Shown: positions 34,290-43,740 of the stretch, in pieces
Numbering within the stretch: position 1 is the stretch's first letter
How the letters are laid out: every line of letters starts with the position of its first letter
Source of the DNA: Deferribacteraceae bacterium UBA6799
Lineage (GTDB): Bacteria > Chrysiogenota > Deferribacteres > Deferribacterales > Geovibrionaceae
Direction of reading: 5' to 3'
Length of the DNA: 64,000 nt
Assembly: GCA_002452335.1 (NCBI GenBank)
Contig: DKFJ01000004.1
Location: 103,308 to 167,307 of the forward strand
Position numbers and translations under genes: made by a program
Notes under the pieces: model-generated
Told to the model about the DNA's origin: nothing
Seen by the model: the letters and a program-made list of their open reading frames with translations, nothing else
Databases searched by the model: none

Positions 34290-34293
34290 CTGC

Positions 34294-35613
34294 CTACCAT
34301 TCAATATTTTTTCCGTATAGAAAATAACGGTCCAGTTTGTTTTTAAGCATGCCCTGAACGCTTTTCACCATACCCACCGGTAATGTCTCGTAATATATGG
34401 AATTGCCATGATAATCAGAGGGCATATCAATGTCAAATCCTTTCATATAACGCTGAGCGTCTTCATAAGAAACTTTAGTTATCATGTCTTTATCCATCAT
34501 AGAGCCGAGCTGCCACAGAGCCTGCGACGTCAGCTCCCCTGGGCGTTTGAAAAGCATGATGCCGTTCCTGCTGAAATTAACGCATCTGTCCATGCGGGTG
34601 GTCAGATAGAATGAGCCGCCCTTTTCATATACCTCGGCGCAGTCAGGAAAATCCACGAAAAATTTATCTATTTCCGGAGTCTTTTTGAATGTTGTATAGG
34701 TTCCGCCTGTGGAAGGCTCGCCCTTCTTTCTGATGGCGGCGATGAAAAAACCATCGTATTCGTCCATGTGCGGCAGAAAACGAACCACTTTGTCGTCCAC
34801 TTCGCTGTCGCCGCTGATGCCTTTTATGTTTTCGCCTCTGTTGATATCCGCCAGCTCGCAGTCCTGTGTGTCCAGCAGATGTCTCACCACCTCTTCGTTC
34901 TCCTCTATGGAGAAGGTGCAGGTGGAATAGACCATCACTCCGCCCGGCTTCAGCCCGTGAAATGCGGATGTGGCTATCTCCTTCTGGAGTTTAGCCATTC
35001 TCTCTGCCAGCTCCTGCGACCATTCGGCGTTCACTGTTTTGTTTCTGCCTATCTTGTTTTCATTGCTGCACGGGGCGTCCAAAAGGATACCGTCAAAAAA
35101 TCCGTTAAAGAATTTATGCAGACTCCGCCCATCCATGCTTATGGTGCGCACGCTGTAGGCTCCGTATTTCTCCAGATTATACTGGAGCGAACGGAGGCGC
35201 TTGTTCGAAGGCTCATTGGCTATGATGGCGCAGTGGTTGCGCAGGTTGTCCGCAATGGCGCACGTCTTGCCTCCGGGAGCGCTGGACACGTCCAGGATAT
35301 AAGGATATTCCGGCATCAGCGAACAGAACACATCGGCTGTGTGCACGGAAGAAGGATTCATGATATAGAATCCCCCGGTCTGAAACCCGATGGTATCCGT
35401 CAGCCTGTCTTCGCCATCTGTCACACGGTAAACAGTTTCCGTTATTTTTTCTGTCTGTATCCCCAGTCCTGTCAGCTCCGAAAGATAATCGACGCCTTCC
35501 CTGCGGGCGATCCTGATGTGTTTATAGCGGTCACGGGTGAGCGAGGCGAAAAAATCATCCGCCCTGTCCCCGAAAATCTCAGTGTATTTTCTTTTAAAAT
35601 CCTCGTTCAGCAT
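34294..35613 (-). CDS. RsmB/RsmF (NOL1/NOP2/Sun)-type rRNA m5C methyltransferase
   Basis: The 439-residue protein has the SAM-binding motif ILDVSSAPGGKT, LLDAPCSNENK (catalytic cysteine of the P-C motif) and STCTFSIEENEEVV (second cysteine). A C-terminal RNA-binding part follows, like that of RsmF/YebU, which methylates C1407 of 16S rRNA. The start at 35613 (MLNEDFKRKY) is chosen because the frame can be extended to 35721 only by running into the divergent trkA coding region. It lies four bases ahead of the Csd6-like gene, heading that operon. Confidence 0.9.
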   Translation of the reverse strand: MLNEDFKRKYTEIFGDRADDFFASLTRDRYKHIRIARREGVDYLSELTGLGIQTEKITETVYRVTDGEDRLTDTIGFQTGGFYIMNPSSVHTADVFCSLMPEYPYILDVSSAPGGKTCAIADNLRNHCAIIANEPSNKRLRSLQYNLEKYGAYSVRTISMDGRSLHKFFNGFFDGILLDAPCSNENKIGRNKTVNAEWSQELAERMAKLQKEIATSAFHGLKPGGVMVYSTCTFSIEENEEVVRHLLDTQDCELADINRGENIKGISGDSEVDDKVVRFLPHMDEYDGFFIAAIRKKGEPSTGGTYTTFKKTPEIDKFFVDFPDCAEVYEKGGSFYLTTRMDRCVNFSRNGIMLFKRPGELTSQALWQLGSMMDKDMITKVSYEDAQRYMKGFDIDMPSDYHGNSIYYETLPVGMVKSVQGMLKNKLDRYFLYGKNIEW

Positions 35614-35672
35614 GGCGCTCAGCTTAAAACAATTATATTGAGTTATCAACAGTAATATAGTATTCTTCCCAC

Positions 35673-37016
35673 ATGAAAATAGTAGTCGCCGGAGCCGGCG
35701 AAGTCGGATTTCATATAGCATCCAATCTGATCGAAGAGGGCAAGGACGTTGTTCTCATCGAAAAGAACCCCACACGGGCTAAATACGCCTCGTCCCATCT
35801 GGACTGTCTTGTGGTGGTAGGGGAGGCGACTGACCCCGCCATTCTGAAAGAGGCGGGCATAGCCAACGCAGAGGCCTTCATCAGCGCCACAGACTATGAC
35901 GAAGTGAACATGATCACATGTTTCATAGTTGCCAGCGAATTCGATGTCCCCGTAAAGATAGCCAGAGTGCGCAACGTCAGCTATTCCAGGACACGCCTGT
36001 TCGGAAACAAGCTCAACGGCGTGGACTATGTGGTCAACCCCGAGATCGAAGCGGCCAAAACCATAACATCCACTGTTCAGCACGGCGCCGCCAGCGATAT
36101 TTTCCTGTTCGAGGACATTAACATCCAGCTCAGGGACATCATCGTGGACGAAGACTCGTTCTTCGTGAATAAATCACTTAAACAGATAAAGAAAGAGCTG
36201 AAAGAAGAATTCATCGTCGCAGGTATTATGCGTGACGATGAGGTTATAATCCCGGACGGCGACACCGTTCTGATAGACAAAGACCACATCTTCACCGTGG
36301 CAACCACCAGAGGCTTCGTGCAGATACTCAAAAAAGCCGGAGTACAGACCAAAAAGCTGAAAAGCATCGTCATTCTGGGCGGCGGCAAGGTTGGATATCA
36401 CGTTATAGACATGCTCTCCAAACAGGGCAAAAACATCAAAGTTATCGACAGGGACTATGAGCTGTGCAAAAAGCTGTCCGCTGATTTCCCCAGCGCTCTG
36501 GTGCTGAACGCGGACGTATCGGACGAAAGCATCTTCGAGGACGAGCAGCTATTCAACGCTGACGCCATCATCACCACCACACACAACGAAGAACTTAATA
36601 TCCTGACAGCTATCTATGGAAAATCAAAAGGCATACGCAGGGCGGTCGCTCTGGTGAACAAAATGAACTATGTCACCATAGCCGACGATCTGGGCATAGA
36701 CTCCACAGTCAGCCCCAAGGTCAGCTCTGTGAACGCTATCCTGAAATACATAAGAAAAGGCTCTATCAAGGGCGTTTATAAGATTTTCAACGGCATGGCC
36801 GAGGTCACTGAGTTTCTGGTGCATCCCAAGGCGGAAGTGGCTGACAAAGCCATAAAAGACATCAGGCTCCCCAAAGGCAGTCTGGTTCTCGCTGTTTCCA
36901 GACACGGACAGAACATCATCCCCGATGGCAATTTCGTTCTGAAAGGGGATGACATAGCCATCACCTTCTCAGCCGAAGACACATCGGAAAATCTTCAGTC
37001 TTTCTTCTCAGAGTGA
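35673..37016 (+). CDS. trkA: Trk potassium uptake regulatory subunit TrkA
   Basis: TrkA is the cytoplasmic nucleotide-binding ring protein that gates the TrkH/TrkG potassium channel. The 447-residue protein has two RCK units, each with a Rossmann NAD site (VAGAGEVGFHIA near residue 5 and ILGGGKVGYHVI near 234) and an RCK-C domain. It is divergent from the rRNA methyltransferase with a 59-base gap, and followed after four bases by trkH. Confidence 0.95.
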   Translation: MKIVVAGAGEVGFHIASNLIEEGKDVVLIEKNPTRAKYASSHLDCLVVVGEATDPAILKEAGIANAEAFISATDYDEVNMITCFIVASEFDVPVKIARVRNVSYSRTRLFGNKLNGVDYVVNPEIEAAKTITSTVQHGAASDIFLFEDINIQLRDIIVDEDSFFVNKSLKQIKKELKEEFIVAGIMRDDEVIIPDGDTVLIDKDHIFTVATTRGFVQILKKAGVQTKKLKSIVILGGGKVGYHVIDMLSKQGKNIKVIDRDYELCKKLSADFPSALVLNADVSDESIFEDEQLFNADAIITTTHNEELNILTAIYGKSKGIRRAVALVNKMNYVTIADDLGIDSTVSPKVSSVNAILKYIRKGSIKGVYKIFNGMAEVTEFLVHPKAEVADKAIKDIRLPKGSLVLAVSRHGQNIIPDGNFVLKGDDIAITFSAEDTSENLQSFFSE

Positions 37017-37020
37017 CGTT

Positions 37021-38472
37021 ATGCACTTTAAACTGATCATAAAGACAGTAGCCATACTTCAGGCGATCATCGCTCTTTTTCATCTTCTGTGCGGCGGACT
37101 GGGTGTCTATTTCAACGAACACACCGCCTATACCGCTTTTTTCACCTCCGGCATACTGCTGCTGACCGCATGCTCCGTCATGCTCTTCTGGCTGAAAGAC
37201 GAGAAACCGCAGACCCTCGGCACCAAGGACGGTTTTGTTCTGGTAACCGCTAGCTGGGTTGGCGCGGTGATGGCCGGCGCTCTGCCTTATTTCATCTCCG
37301 GCGTCGTTCCGACATTCGCGGACGCTGTTTTCGAGACAATCTCAGGGCTTTCCACCACCGGAGCGTCCATCATTACAGACATTGAGGCTCTGCCTAAATC
37401 TATACTGTTCTGGCGCTCTATGACCCACTGGCTGGGGGGCATGGGAATCGTTGTTCTGGCGGTCGCTATCCTTCCTCTGCTGGGTATCGGCGGTATGCAG
37501 CTGATCTCTGCCGAGGCTCCCGGACCCACTGTGGACAAGATAACCCCCAGAATCACCGAAACAGCGAAATATCTGTGGTATATCTATCTGCTGTTCACCG
37601 TTACAGAGATCATTCTGCTGAAATTCGGCGGAATGAGCCTTTTCGACGCTGTATCCCATTCGTTCGCAACGGTAGCTACGGGCGGGTTTTCTACAAAAAA
37701 CGCCAGTGTGAAACAGTTCGACTCAGCCTATATCGACTATGTAATAACCACCTTCATGGTGCTTTCAGGGATCAACTTCACCCTGCATTTCCGTTTTCTC
37801 ACCGGAAAATTCAAGAATATACTCATCGATTCCGAGTTCAAGACATACATCACTATCTTTCTGACCGCTACACTGATAATCACCCTGTCGCTGAAAGGTG
37901 AGGTCTACGGAACATTCATGACCAGCTTCCGCTACGCTTCTTTTCAGGTGGCCAGCTTCATGACCACCACCGGTTTCGCCACGGACGATTATGAACAGTG
38001 GCCCTATCTCGCCCAGATCATGCTCTTTCTGCTGATGTTCGTGGGCGGCAGTTCCGGTTCCACCGGAGGCGGTATCAAGGTTATCCGGATAATAACCCTG
38101 CTGAAACAGGGTATCAACGAGATGAAATATCTGGTTCACCCCAGAGCGGTCTTCGTTCTGCGCATCAACGGTCAGCCGGTCAAAAAGAACATAGTATACG
38201 CTATAAGCGGTTTTTTCTTTTTATACATAACTATGGTCCTGCTGGTGACCATCATCACCGTCACATCCGGCGCTGACATTCTGACATCGTTCACTGCGGC
38301 GCTCACCACCATAGGCAACATCGGTCCCGGATTCGGGCTGATCGGTCCCACGGAGAACTTCGCCTTCTTTCCGCAGTATGTAAAATGGACGCTCAGCGCC
38401 GCTATGCTGCTGGGAAGGCTGGAGATATACACCGTGCTCGTCCTCTTCACCCCTTTATTCTGGAAAAAATGA
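37021..38472 (+). CDS. trkH: Trk potassium channel subunit TrkH
   Basis: TrkH forms the potassium-conducting pore in the inner membrane. The 483-residue protein has ten or more hydrophobic segments and repeated selectivity-filter loops, seen as S-G-L-S-T-T-G-A-S, A-T-V-A-T-G-G-F-S-T, M-T-T-T-G-F-A-T and T-T-I-G-N-I-G-P-G, plus the motif GGSSGSTGGGIKV. It follows trkA by four bases and overlaps hypF by ATGA. Confidence 0.95.
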   Translation: MHFKLIIKTVAILQAIIALFHLLCGGLGVYFNEHTAYTAFFTSGILLLTACSVMLFWLKDEKPQTLGTKDGFVLVTASWVGAVMAGALPYFISGVVPTFADAVFETISGLSTTGASIITDIEALPKSILFWRSMTHWLGGMGIVVLAVAILPLLGIGGMQLISAEAPGPTVDKITPRITETAKYLWYIYLLFTVTEIILLKFGGMSLFDAVSHSFATVATGGFSTKNASVKQFDSAYIDYVITTFMVLSGINFTLHFRFLTGKFKNILIDSEFKTYITIFLTATLIITLSLKGEVYGTFMTSFRYASFQVASFMTTTGFATDDYEQWPYLAQIMLFLLMFVGGSSGSTGGGIKVIRIITLLKQGINEMKYLVHPRAVFVLRINGQPVKKNIVYAISGFFFLYITMVLLVTIITVTSGADILTSFTAALTTIGNIGPGFGLIGPTENFAFFPQYVKWTLSAAMLLGRLEIYTVLVLFTPLFWKK

Positions 38473-40688
38473 GCACCTATAAGATAACCGTCAGAGGAAT
38501 CGTTCAGGGTGTCGGTTTTCGCCCCTTCATCTATAACCTTGCCATGGCAGGCGGGCTCACAGGCTCTGTAACCAACACAGGGGATGGAGTTGTCATCCAC
38601 ATCAACACGGAAGATATTGACGGCTTCATGGCGGATATACGCCGTCTGGCGCCGCCTCTGTCCGTCATAACCTCTATAGTTCACGAACAGACTGACGACA
38701 CAGTCTTCTCAGGTTTTACTATTGACCACACCATAAACAGCGGGGGGCTCTCTTTCGTCCCGCCGGACACCGCAGTGTGTCCCGCATGTGCCGCAGAGAT
38801 ACTCGATCCCGCCAACAGAAGATACCGCTATCCCTTCACCAACTGCACCGACTGCGGACCAAGATACAGCATCATACGGGATATGCCATACGACAGAGAC
38901 AAAACTGTGATGGACGTATTTAAAATGTGTCCGTCCTGTCAGGCGGAATATGAAAATCCTTCAGACAGAAGGTTTCACGCTCAGCCGAACGCATGCCCCG
39001 TCTGCGGTCCGGACGTTTCCATGGACGGGCTCACCGGATACGCCGCCATAGAGCGTGCCGCCGGACTGATAGACAGCGGCGGGATAATCGCTGTTAAGGG
39101 TCTGGGCGGATATCACCTGATCTGCGATGCCGGAAATGATGAAGCGGTATTAAGGCTTCGGGAGATCAAAAACAGACCGGACAAGCCTCTGGCTGTTATG
39201 TGTCTGCCGGAGACCATAAACAGGCTCAATATCTCTGATGACGAAAAACACCTGATATTAAGCGCCGAAGCGCCCATAGTCATTTGTGATTGTCCGGACG
39301 CCGATGTTTCTGAGCATATCAGCCCCATGTCTTCCTCCATAGGTTTTATGACTGCATACACCCCTCTGCATATTCTGCTCATAGGCGCATGCCGGACTGA
39401 CTTCATCGTCGCCACCAGCGGAAACCTGAAGGATGAGCCCATAGCGAAAGACGCAGAATCAGCTGAAATGACCCTTTCTGTTTTTACAGATCATTTCCTG
39501 CACCATAACAGAGAGATACATAACAGATGCGATGACAGCGTAGCCGCTGTTGTTGGCGGTTTTCCATACATTCTGCGCCGTGCCAGAGGGCTTGCGCCAT
39601 TTCCCGTAACCCTGCCTGTTTCATCTGGCGCATGCGTTATGGGAGCCGGAGCTCACCTGAAGAACACTATAGCGCTGGCAAAGGACGGGTACAGCTTCGT
39701 CAGCCAGTACATAGGCGATCTGGACCATCCGGATACCTGCCTCTTTTATGAGGAGACAGCGGAGAAGATGAAGCGGCTCTACGGTATGGAGCCGGAGACT
39801 ATCATACACGACGCCCACCCGAACTATCACAGCACACTATACGCCAAGGACTCCGGCATAAAGGCTGTACCTCTTCAGCATCACGCGGCTCACATGTTCG
39901 CCTGCATGGCGGAAAACGGACTGACCGACAACTGTCTGGGGGTTATAATGGACGGAACCGGTCTGGCGCCCGACAGAAGCATCTGGGGCGGTGAATTTCT
40001 CCTGCTGAAGAACGGAAACATGACCCGTGAGGCGCATCTGCCCACAGTGGCACAGCCGGGCATGGACTCTGCGGCGAAACATCCGGCGAGGATGCTGATA
40101 TCCTACCTTTTTCAGTTCGGTCTGCTGGAAGACAGCATGGATATAGTGACATCACGGCTGAGTATAAGCGACAAGGACATCGCAATGATAATGTCCATGA
40201 TAGAAAAAAACATCAACTGCATACAGACATCCAGCTGCGGCAGGTTTTTCGAAAGCGTTGGGGCTCTGGTTACCGGTGTCGGAACCAATCTTTTCGAGGC
40301 TCACTCAGCCATGAAACTGGAAGGCACGTGCTCCGGTTCCGGACGTGACTATGGGAGCATTCCTCCCTGTGAACTTTTGAGCAGGGTGATCAGAGACATC
40401 CGCACCGGCATCCCGAAGGAAGAGACGGCAGAGGCTTTTCACAACAGTTTCGCCATATGGATGTTCGACAGAGCGCAGAAGATCTGCGCCGAACACGGTA
40501 TAACAGACGTGGTTTTGTCAGGCGGTGTTTTTCAGAATCTGAAGCTCGTCAGAAAACTTAATTATATCTCTCATATGTCCATAATAAGCCTGCATTTTCA
40601 CAAAAAATTATCGTCTAACGACTCATGTATTTCTCTTGGACAGACTTTTTTCGGAAATTTTCCTCATAAAGTCAATTTTCTCTTTTAG
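38469..40688 (+). CDS. hypF: Carbamoyltransferase HypF ([NiFe] hydrogenase maturation)
   Basis: HypF makes a thiocarbamate on HypE from carbamoyl phosphate, the source of the cyanide ligands of [NiFe] hydrogenase. The 739-residue protein has an acylphosphatase domain (GIVQGVGFRPF), two zinc fingers (C-P-A-C, C-T-D-C, C-P-S-C, C-P-V-C), a YrdC-like ATP domain, and a Kae1-like domain with LQHHAAHMFACMAENG and GVIMDGTG. The usual C-terminal P-P-N-D-G-G reads S-S-N-D-S-C here, and the last 130 bases are clearly AT-richer. The start overlaps trkH by ATGA. No other hyp or hydrogenase gene is in the window. Confidence 0.94.
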   Translation: MSTYKITVRGIVQGVGFRPFIYNLAMAGGLTGSVTNTGDGVVIHINTEDIDGFMADIRRLAPPLSVITSIVHEQTDDTVFSGFTIDHTINSGGLSFVPPDTAVCPACAAEILDPANRRYRYPFTNCTDCGPRYSIIRDMPYDRDKTVMDVFKMCPSCQAEYENPSDRRFHAQPNACPVCGPDVSMDGLTGYAAIERAAGLIDSGGIIAVKGLGGYHLICDAGNDEAVLRLREIKNRPDKPLAVMCLPETINRLNISDDEKHLILSAEAPIVICDCPDADVSEHISPMSSSIGFMTAYTPLHILLIGACRTDFIVATSGNLKDEPIAKDAESAEMTLSVFTDHFLHHNREIHNRCDDSVAAVVGGFPYILRRARGLAPFPVTLPVSSGACVMGAGAHLKNTIALAKDGYSFVSQYIGDLDHPDTCLFYEETAEKMKRLYGMEPETIIHDAHPNYHSTLYAKDSGIKAVPLQHHAAHMFACMAENGLTDNCLGVIMDGTGLAPDRSIWGGEFLLLKNGNMTREAHLPTVAQPGMDSAAKHPARMLISYLFQFGLLEDSMDIVTSRLSISDKDIAMIMSMIEKNINCIQTSSCGRFFESVGALVTGVGTNLFEAHSAMKLEGTCSGSGRDYGSIPPCELLSRVIRDIRTGIPKEETAEAFHNSFAIWMFDRAQKICAEHGITDVVLSGGVFQNLKLVRKLNYISHMSIISLHFHKKLSSNDSCISLGQTFFGNFPHKVNFLF

Positions 40689-40740
40689 TCTTTCTATAAT
40701 TACGCTATTTAAATATTAATGAAATGTTACGAGGAACGAA

Positions 40741-41934
40741 ATGCCCCAGCCTGATATTTCCATCTTAGTTCTGTGCAACCACAACAGAGCCTGTATTTCT
40801 GTTAAAGAGATACTGTCCGGGCTCCCTTTTTCTGTCACGATATGTCAATCGTACAATCAGGCTATAGACACTCTGCTTGATCAGAAATTCGATATCGTTA
40901 TCTCTGAATATGATCTGGAAAGACATACAGGCGTTCAGTTCCTTCAGCAGGCGGCCGCCATAGACAGCTTCTCCACACGGCTCATCGTCGGAGACAAGGC
41001 GAATGAGGATGTGATAGTCAAAGCTGTGGTCAAAGGCATTGCGTGCGCTTATCTGGATTCATCCGCCAGTCTGGACATGGTCAGGGCGAAGCTGGTGGAT
41101 CTCTCCCGTGTGCATACCAGCATGGACAACAAGCGTATTCAGAGTATAAAAACAGGCACCAACAGCTTTCCTATCGTTATGACTACTTACGAAAATCTGA
41201 TGAACGCTATAAATATGGACTACTCCATCGGACAGATAGCAAAAATTATCTCCACCGACGTTACTCTGACATCTAAGATACTTCAGGTTGCCAACTCTGC
41301 TTTTTACGGCAGCTTCACAGGAACTTCCGTGGAGAAGGCGATCATATACATGGGGCTGAACACCGTCCGCGATATCGTTCTGATGCACTCTCTCTCTGTC
41401 AATCTGAATATGACATCAGACCAGAACCGCTGTTTGGAAGAGACCGTGCGTCATTCCATAGTAACCAACTATTACCTGCACACCATCGTGCACAAATATA
41501 AAGTATGCACTCTCTCTTCTCTGAACAATTCAGTGGGCATCATCCACGATATTGGCAAGATAATTCAGATGGTTTTTTTCCCTCAGGAGCATAAGAGCAT
41601 ACAGGAATTCAGGGAAGAGAACGCCAACACCGACTATTACACCAGCGAGCTGGAATCCGGCAACGCTTCTGTGGCACACACAGAGATAGGCGGATTTTTT
41701 CTGAAAATATGGAATTTTAATCAATACGCCATAGAAGCGGCGCTGTTTCATCACACTCCCGAGCTGGCGTCTGAAAACACCAAACCCTGTGTAGAGGCTC
41801 TTTTTCTGGCTAATACTCTGTCAGATATCAGAGACGGATTCAACCTGTCGCTTCAGGAAGCCGTAGACAGATGCACTATGATAAAAGCTGATGTGGAATC
41901 ACTGATGGCCATCGAACCGCCTTTCAATCTTTAG
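40741..41934 (+). CDS. HDOD-domain protein with degenerate receiver domain
   Basis: The 397-residue protein has an N-terminal receiver-like domain (about 5-125) and an HDOD domain (about 145-345). The HDOD domain contains L-T-S-K-I-L-Q-V-A-N-S-A-F-Y and GIIHDIGKI. The receiver lacks the usual acidic pair (I-L-V-L-C-N-H-N), and the phospho-accepting aspartate is replaced by glutamate (I-V-I-S-E-Y-D-L). It is therefore unlikely to be switched by phosphorylation. HDOD proteins link signalling to motility, biofilm or cell-cycle control, but no precise role can be given. GAGG lies seven bases upstream of the start. The 3' end overlaps the convergent permease gene by four bases. Confidence 0.85.
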   Translation: MPQPDISILVLCNHNRACISVKEILSGLPFSVTICQSYNQAIDTLLDQKFDIVISEYDLERHTGVQFLQQAAAIDSFSTRLIVGDKANEDVIVKAVVKGIACAYLDSSASLDMVRAKLVDLSRVHTSMDNKRIQSIKTGTNSFPIVMTTYENLMNAINMDYSIGQIAKIISTDVTLTSKILQVANSAFYGSFTGTSVEKAIIYMGLNTVRDIVLMHSLSVNLNMTSDQNRCLEETVRHSIVTNYYLHTIVHKYKVCTLSSLNNSVGIIHDIGKIIQMVFFPQEHKSIQEFREENANTDYYTSELESGNASVAHTEIGGFFLKIWNFNQYAIEAALFHHTPELASENTKPCVEALFLANTLSDIRDGFNLSLQEAVDRCTMIKADVESLMAIEPPFNL

Positions 41935-42761
41935 TTCTTCGGATCCAGAACGTCCCTGAGACCCTCTCCCAGAAGATTATACCCCATAACGGTTATGAAT
42001 ATTGCAAGCCCTGGAAACATGGACAGCCACCATGCGAACATGATGTTGTCCTTGCCCGCTGTCAGAATATTTCCCCATGACGGTGTGGGCGGCTGAACAC
42101 CCAGCCCCAGAAAGCTCAGTGATGATTCTGTGAGTATGGCTCCGGCTATCCCCAGCGTGGCGGTTACAAAAACAGGCGTCATAACATTCGGAAGAATATG
42201 CTTCAGCATGATCTTAACTCCGGAAACACCCTGAACACGGGCGGCAGTGATATAGTCTCTGGTGCGCACACTGAGAACCTCTGCCCTGATGAGTCTGGTG
42301 ACCCCCATCCATCCGGTGAGACCGATGATAGCCATCACGTTGAATACGGAAGGACTGAGAAACGCTATTACAGCCAATATAAGAAAAAAAGACGGAAAGC
42401 AAAGCATAATGTCCACTATCCGCATGATGATCAGATCGGTTATCCCGCCGATATATCCGGCGAGAAGCCCCAAAAGAACACCGATTGCCAGTGATATCCC
42501 CACTGCCACAAAACCAACAAACAGCGATATCCTGCTTCCGTAGACACATCTGCTGAAGACATCTCTGCCCAGCTCGTCCGTGCCGAAAAAATGGACGGAA
42601 GAGGGCGGAAGAAAAACTTCATCAAAGTTAATGGCGGTTGGGTCGTGGGTGGCTATCAGCGGGGCGAAGACCGCCAGCACGATAAAAAACACTACTATGA
42701 TCAGCCCGCTGTAGAGCAGATAGCTGCCTTTGGCTTTTTTCAGCAGTCTACTTCCGGCCAT
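41931..42761 (-). CDS. Peptide/nickel-type ABC transporter permease, DppC/OppC family
   Basis: The 276-residue inner-membrane protein has six or so membrane segments and the binding-protein-dependent permease loop around the residues A-A-R-V-Q-G-V-S-G. An N-terminal H-F-F-G-T-D-E-L-G-R-D-V-F-S-R motif is typical of DppC/OppC. It works with the DppB-like permease 14 bases into its start. Substrate (dipeptide, oligopeptide or nickel) cannot be told. No ATPase genes follow; the convergent HDOD gene ends here. Confidence 0.92.
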   Translation of the reverse strand: MAGSRLLKKAKGSYLLYSGLIIVVFFIVLAVFAPLIATHDPTAINFDEVFLPPSSVHFFGTDELGRDVFSRCVYGSRISLFVGFVAVGISLAIGVLLGLLAGYIGGITDLIIMRIVDIMLCFPSFFLILAVIAFLSPSVFNVMAIIGLTGWMGVTRLIRAEVLSVRTRDYITAARVQGVSGVKIMLKHILPNVMTPVFVTATLGIAGAILTESSLSFLGLGVQPPTPSWGNILTAGKDNIMFAWWLSMFPGLAIFITVMGYNLLGEGLRDVLDPKN

Positions 42762-43728
42762 ATCTTATCCTCGGGTCCACCAGAGCGTAGCTGATGTCTG
42801 ATATCAGGTTGCCTATCAGCGTCAGTACGGCGCCGATGACAAGTATTCCCATTACAACCGGATAGTCTCTGGACATGACAGACTGATAAAAGAGCTGTCC
42901 CATGCCGGCTATGCCGAATATTGACTCAAAAATAACACTGCCGCCTATTAGCCCCGGTACAGACAGACCGATGATGGTGACCACCGGCAGCAGCGCATTC
43001 TTCAGCGCGTGCCTGAACACAACCTTCCTCTCCGGTATGCCTCTGGCTCTGGCGCTGATGATGTATTCCTCACCCAGAACTTCCAGCATGGAGTTTCTGG
43101 CATATCGGCTTAATCCTGCCAGCCCGCCGAAAACGGACAGGAACACAGGCAGAAAACCGTGCCAGAGAATATCGGCGACTTTTCCGCCGAATGACATACT
43201 GTCAAAATTATATGATGTCAGCCCGGATATGGGCAGCCATCCCTTGATGACACCGAAATAGTACATACACAGCAAAGCCAGCCAGAAAGTAGGCACAGCA
43301 AAGCCTATGAACACGAAAACCGTGACCGATTTATCAAATATACTGTTCTTTTTATAAGCCGACAACACCCCCAGCGGCAGGGCTATCAGAAAGATGAGAG
43401 CCATCCCCGCAACGTTCAGCCATATGGTGACCGGCAGTCTCTCGACTATCTTTGTTGTGACTGATTTTCCATCGGGTGTGAACGAATCGCCGAAATCCAG
43501 CACAGCCACACGCTTAAGCCAGATCCAGTATTGTTCGTATATTGGTTTGTCCAGCCCGTACATCTTTACGAATTTTTCGTGGGCTGTTTCAGAGAATTTC
43601 GGATTCATCGACGCAAGAAACTGCGCCGGATCGCCGGGCGCCAGATGTATCACAAAAAAACAGATAAGAGTGATACCGAAAAGCAGAGGGATCATCCCCG
43701 CAAGCCTTCCGGCGAGATACCGCATCAT
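42748..43728 (-). CDS. Peptide/nickel-type ABC transporter permease, DppB/OppB family
   Basis: The 326-residue permease begins with the family pattern R-L-A-G-M-I-P-L-L-F-G-I-T and includes L-A-P-G-D-P-A-Q near residue 30. The cytoplasmic coupling loop reads ARARGIPERKVVFRHA. It partners with the DppC-like permease, which it overlaps by 14 bases, and follows the substrate-binding lipoprotein gene by 12 bases. Confidence 0.92.
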   Translation of the reverse strand: MMRYLAGRLAGMIPLLFGITLICFFVIHLAPGDPAQFLASMNPKFSETAHEKFVKMYGLDKPIYEQYWIWLKRVAVLDFGDSFTPDGKSVTTKIVERLPVTIWLNVAGMALIFLIALPLGVLSAYKKNSIFDKSVTVFVFIGFAVPTFWLALLCMYYFGVIKGWLPISGLTSYNFDSMSFGGKVADILWHGFLPVFLSVFGGLAGLSRYARNSMLEVLGEEYIISARARGIPERKVVFRHALKNALLPVVTIIGLSVPGLIGGSVIFESIFGIAGMGQLFYQSVMSRDYPVVMGILVIGAVLTLIGNLISDISYALVDPRIRYGRK

Positions 43729-43740
43729 AACCTGTCCTTT

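Noticed and set aside
35614..35721. N-terminal extension of the RsmB/RsmF-type gene
   Set aside because: The extra 36 codons overlap the divergent trkA coding region and promoter gap and are rich in Arg/Leu with no match to the family's N-terminus.
38385..38468. N-terminal extension of hypF into trkH
   Set aside because: The family begins at the acylphosphatase domain; the ATG at 38469 gives that start and an ATGA overlap with trkH.
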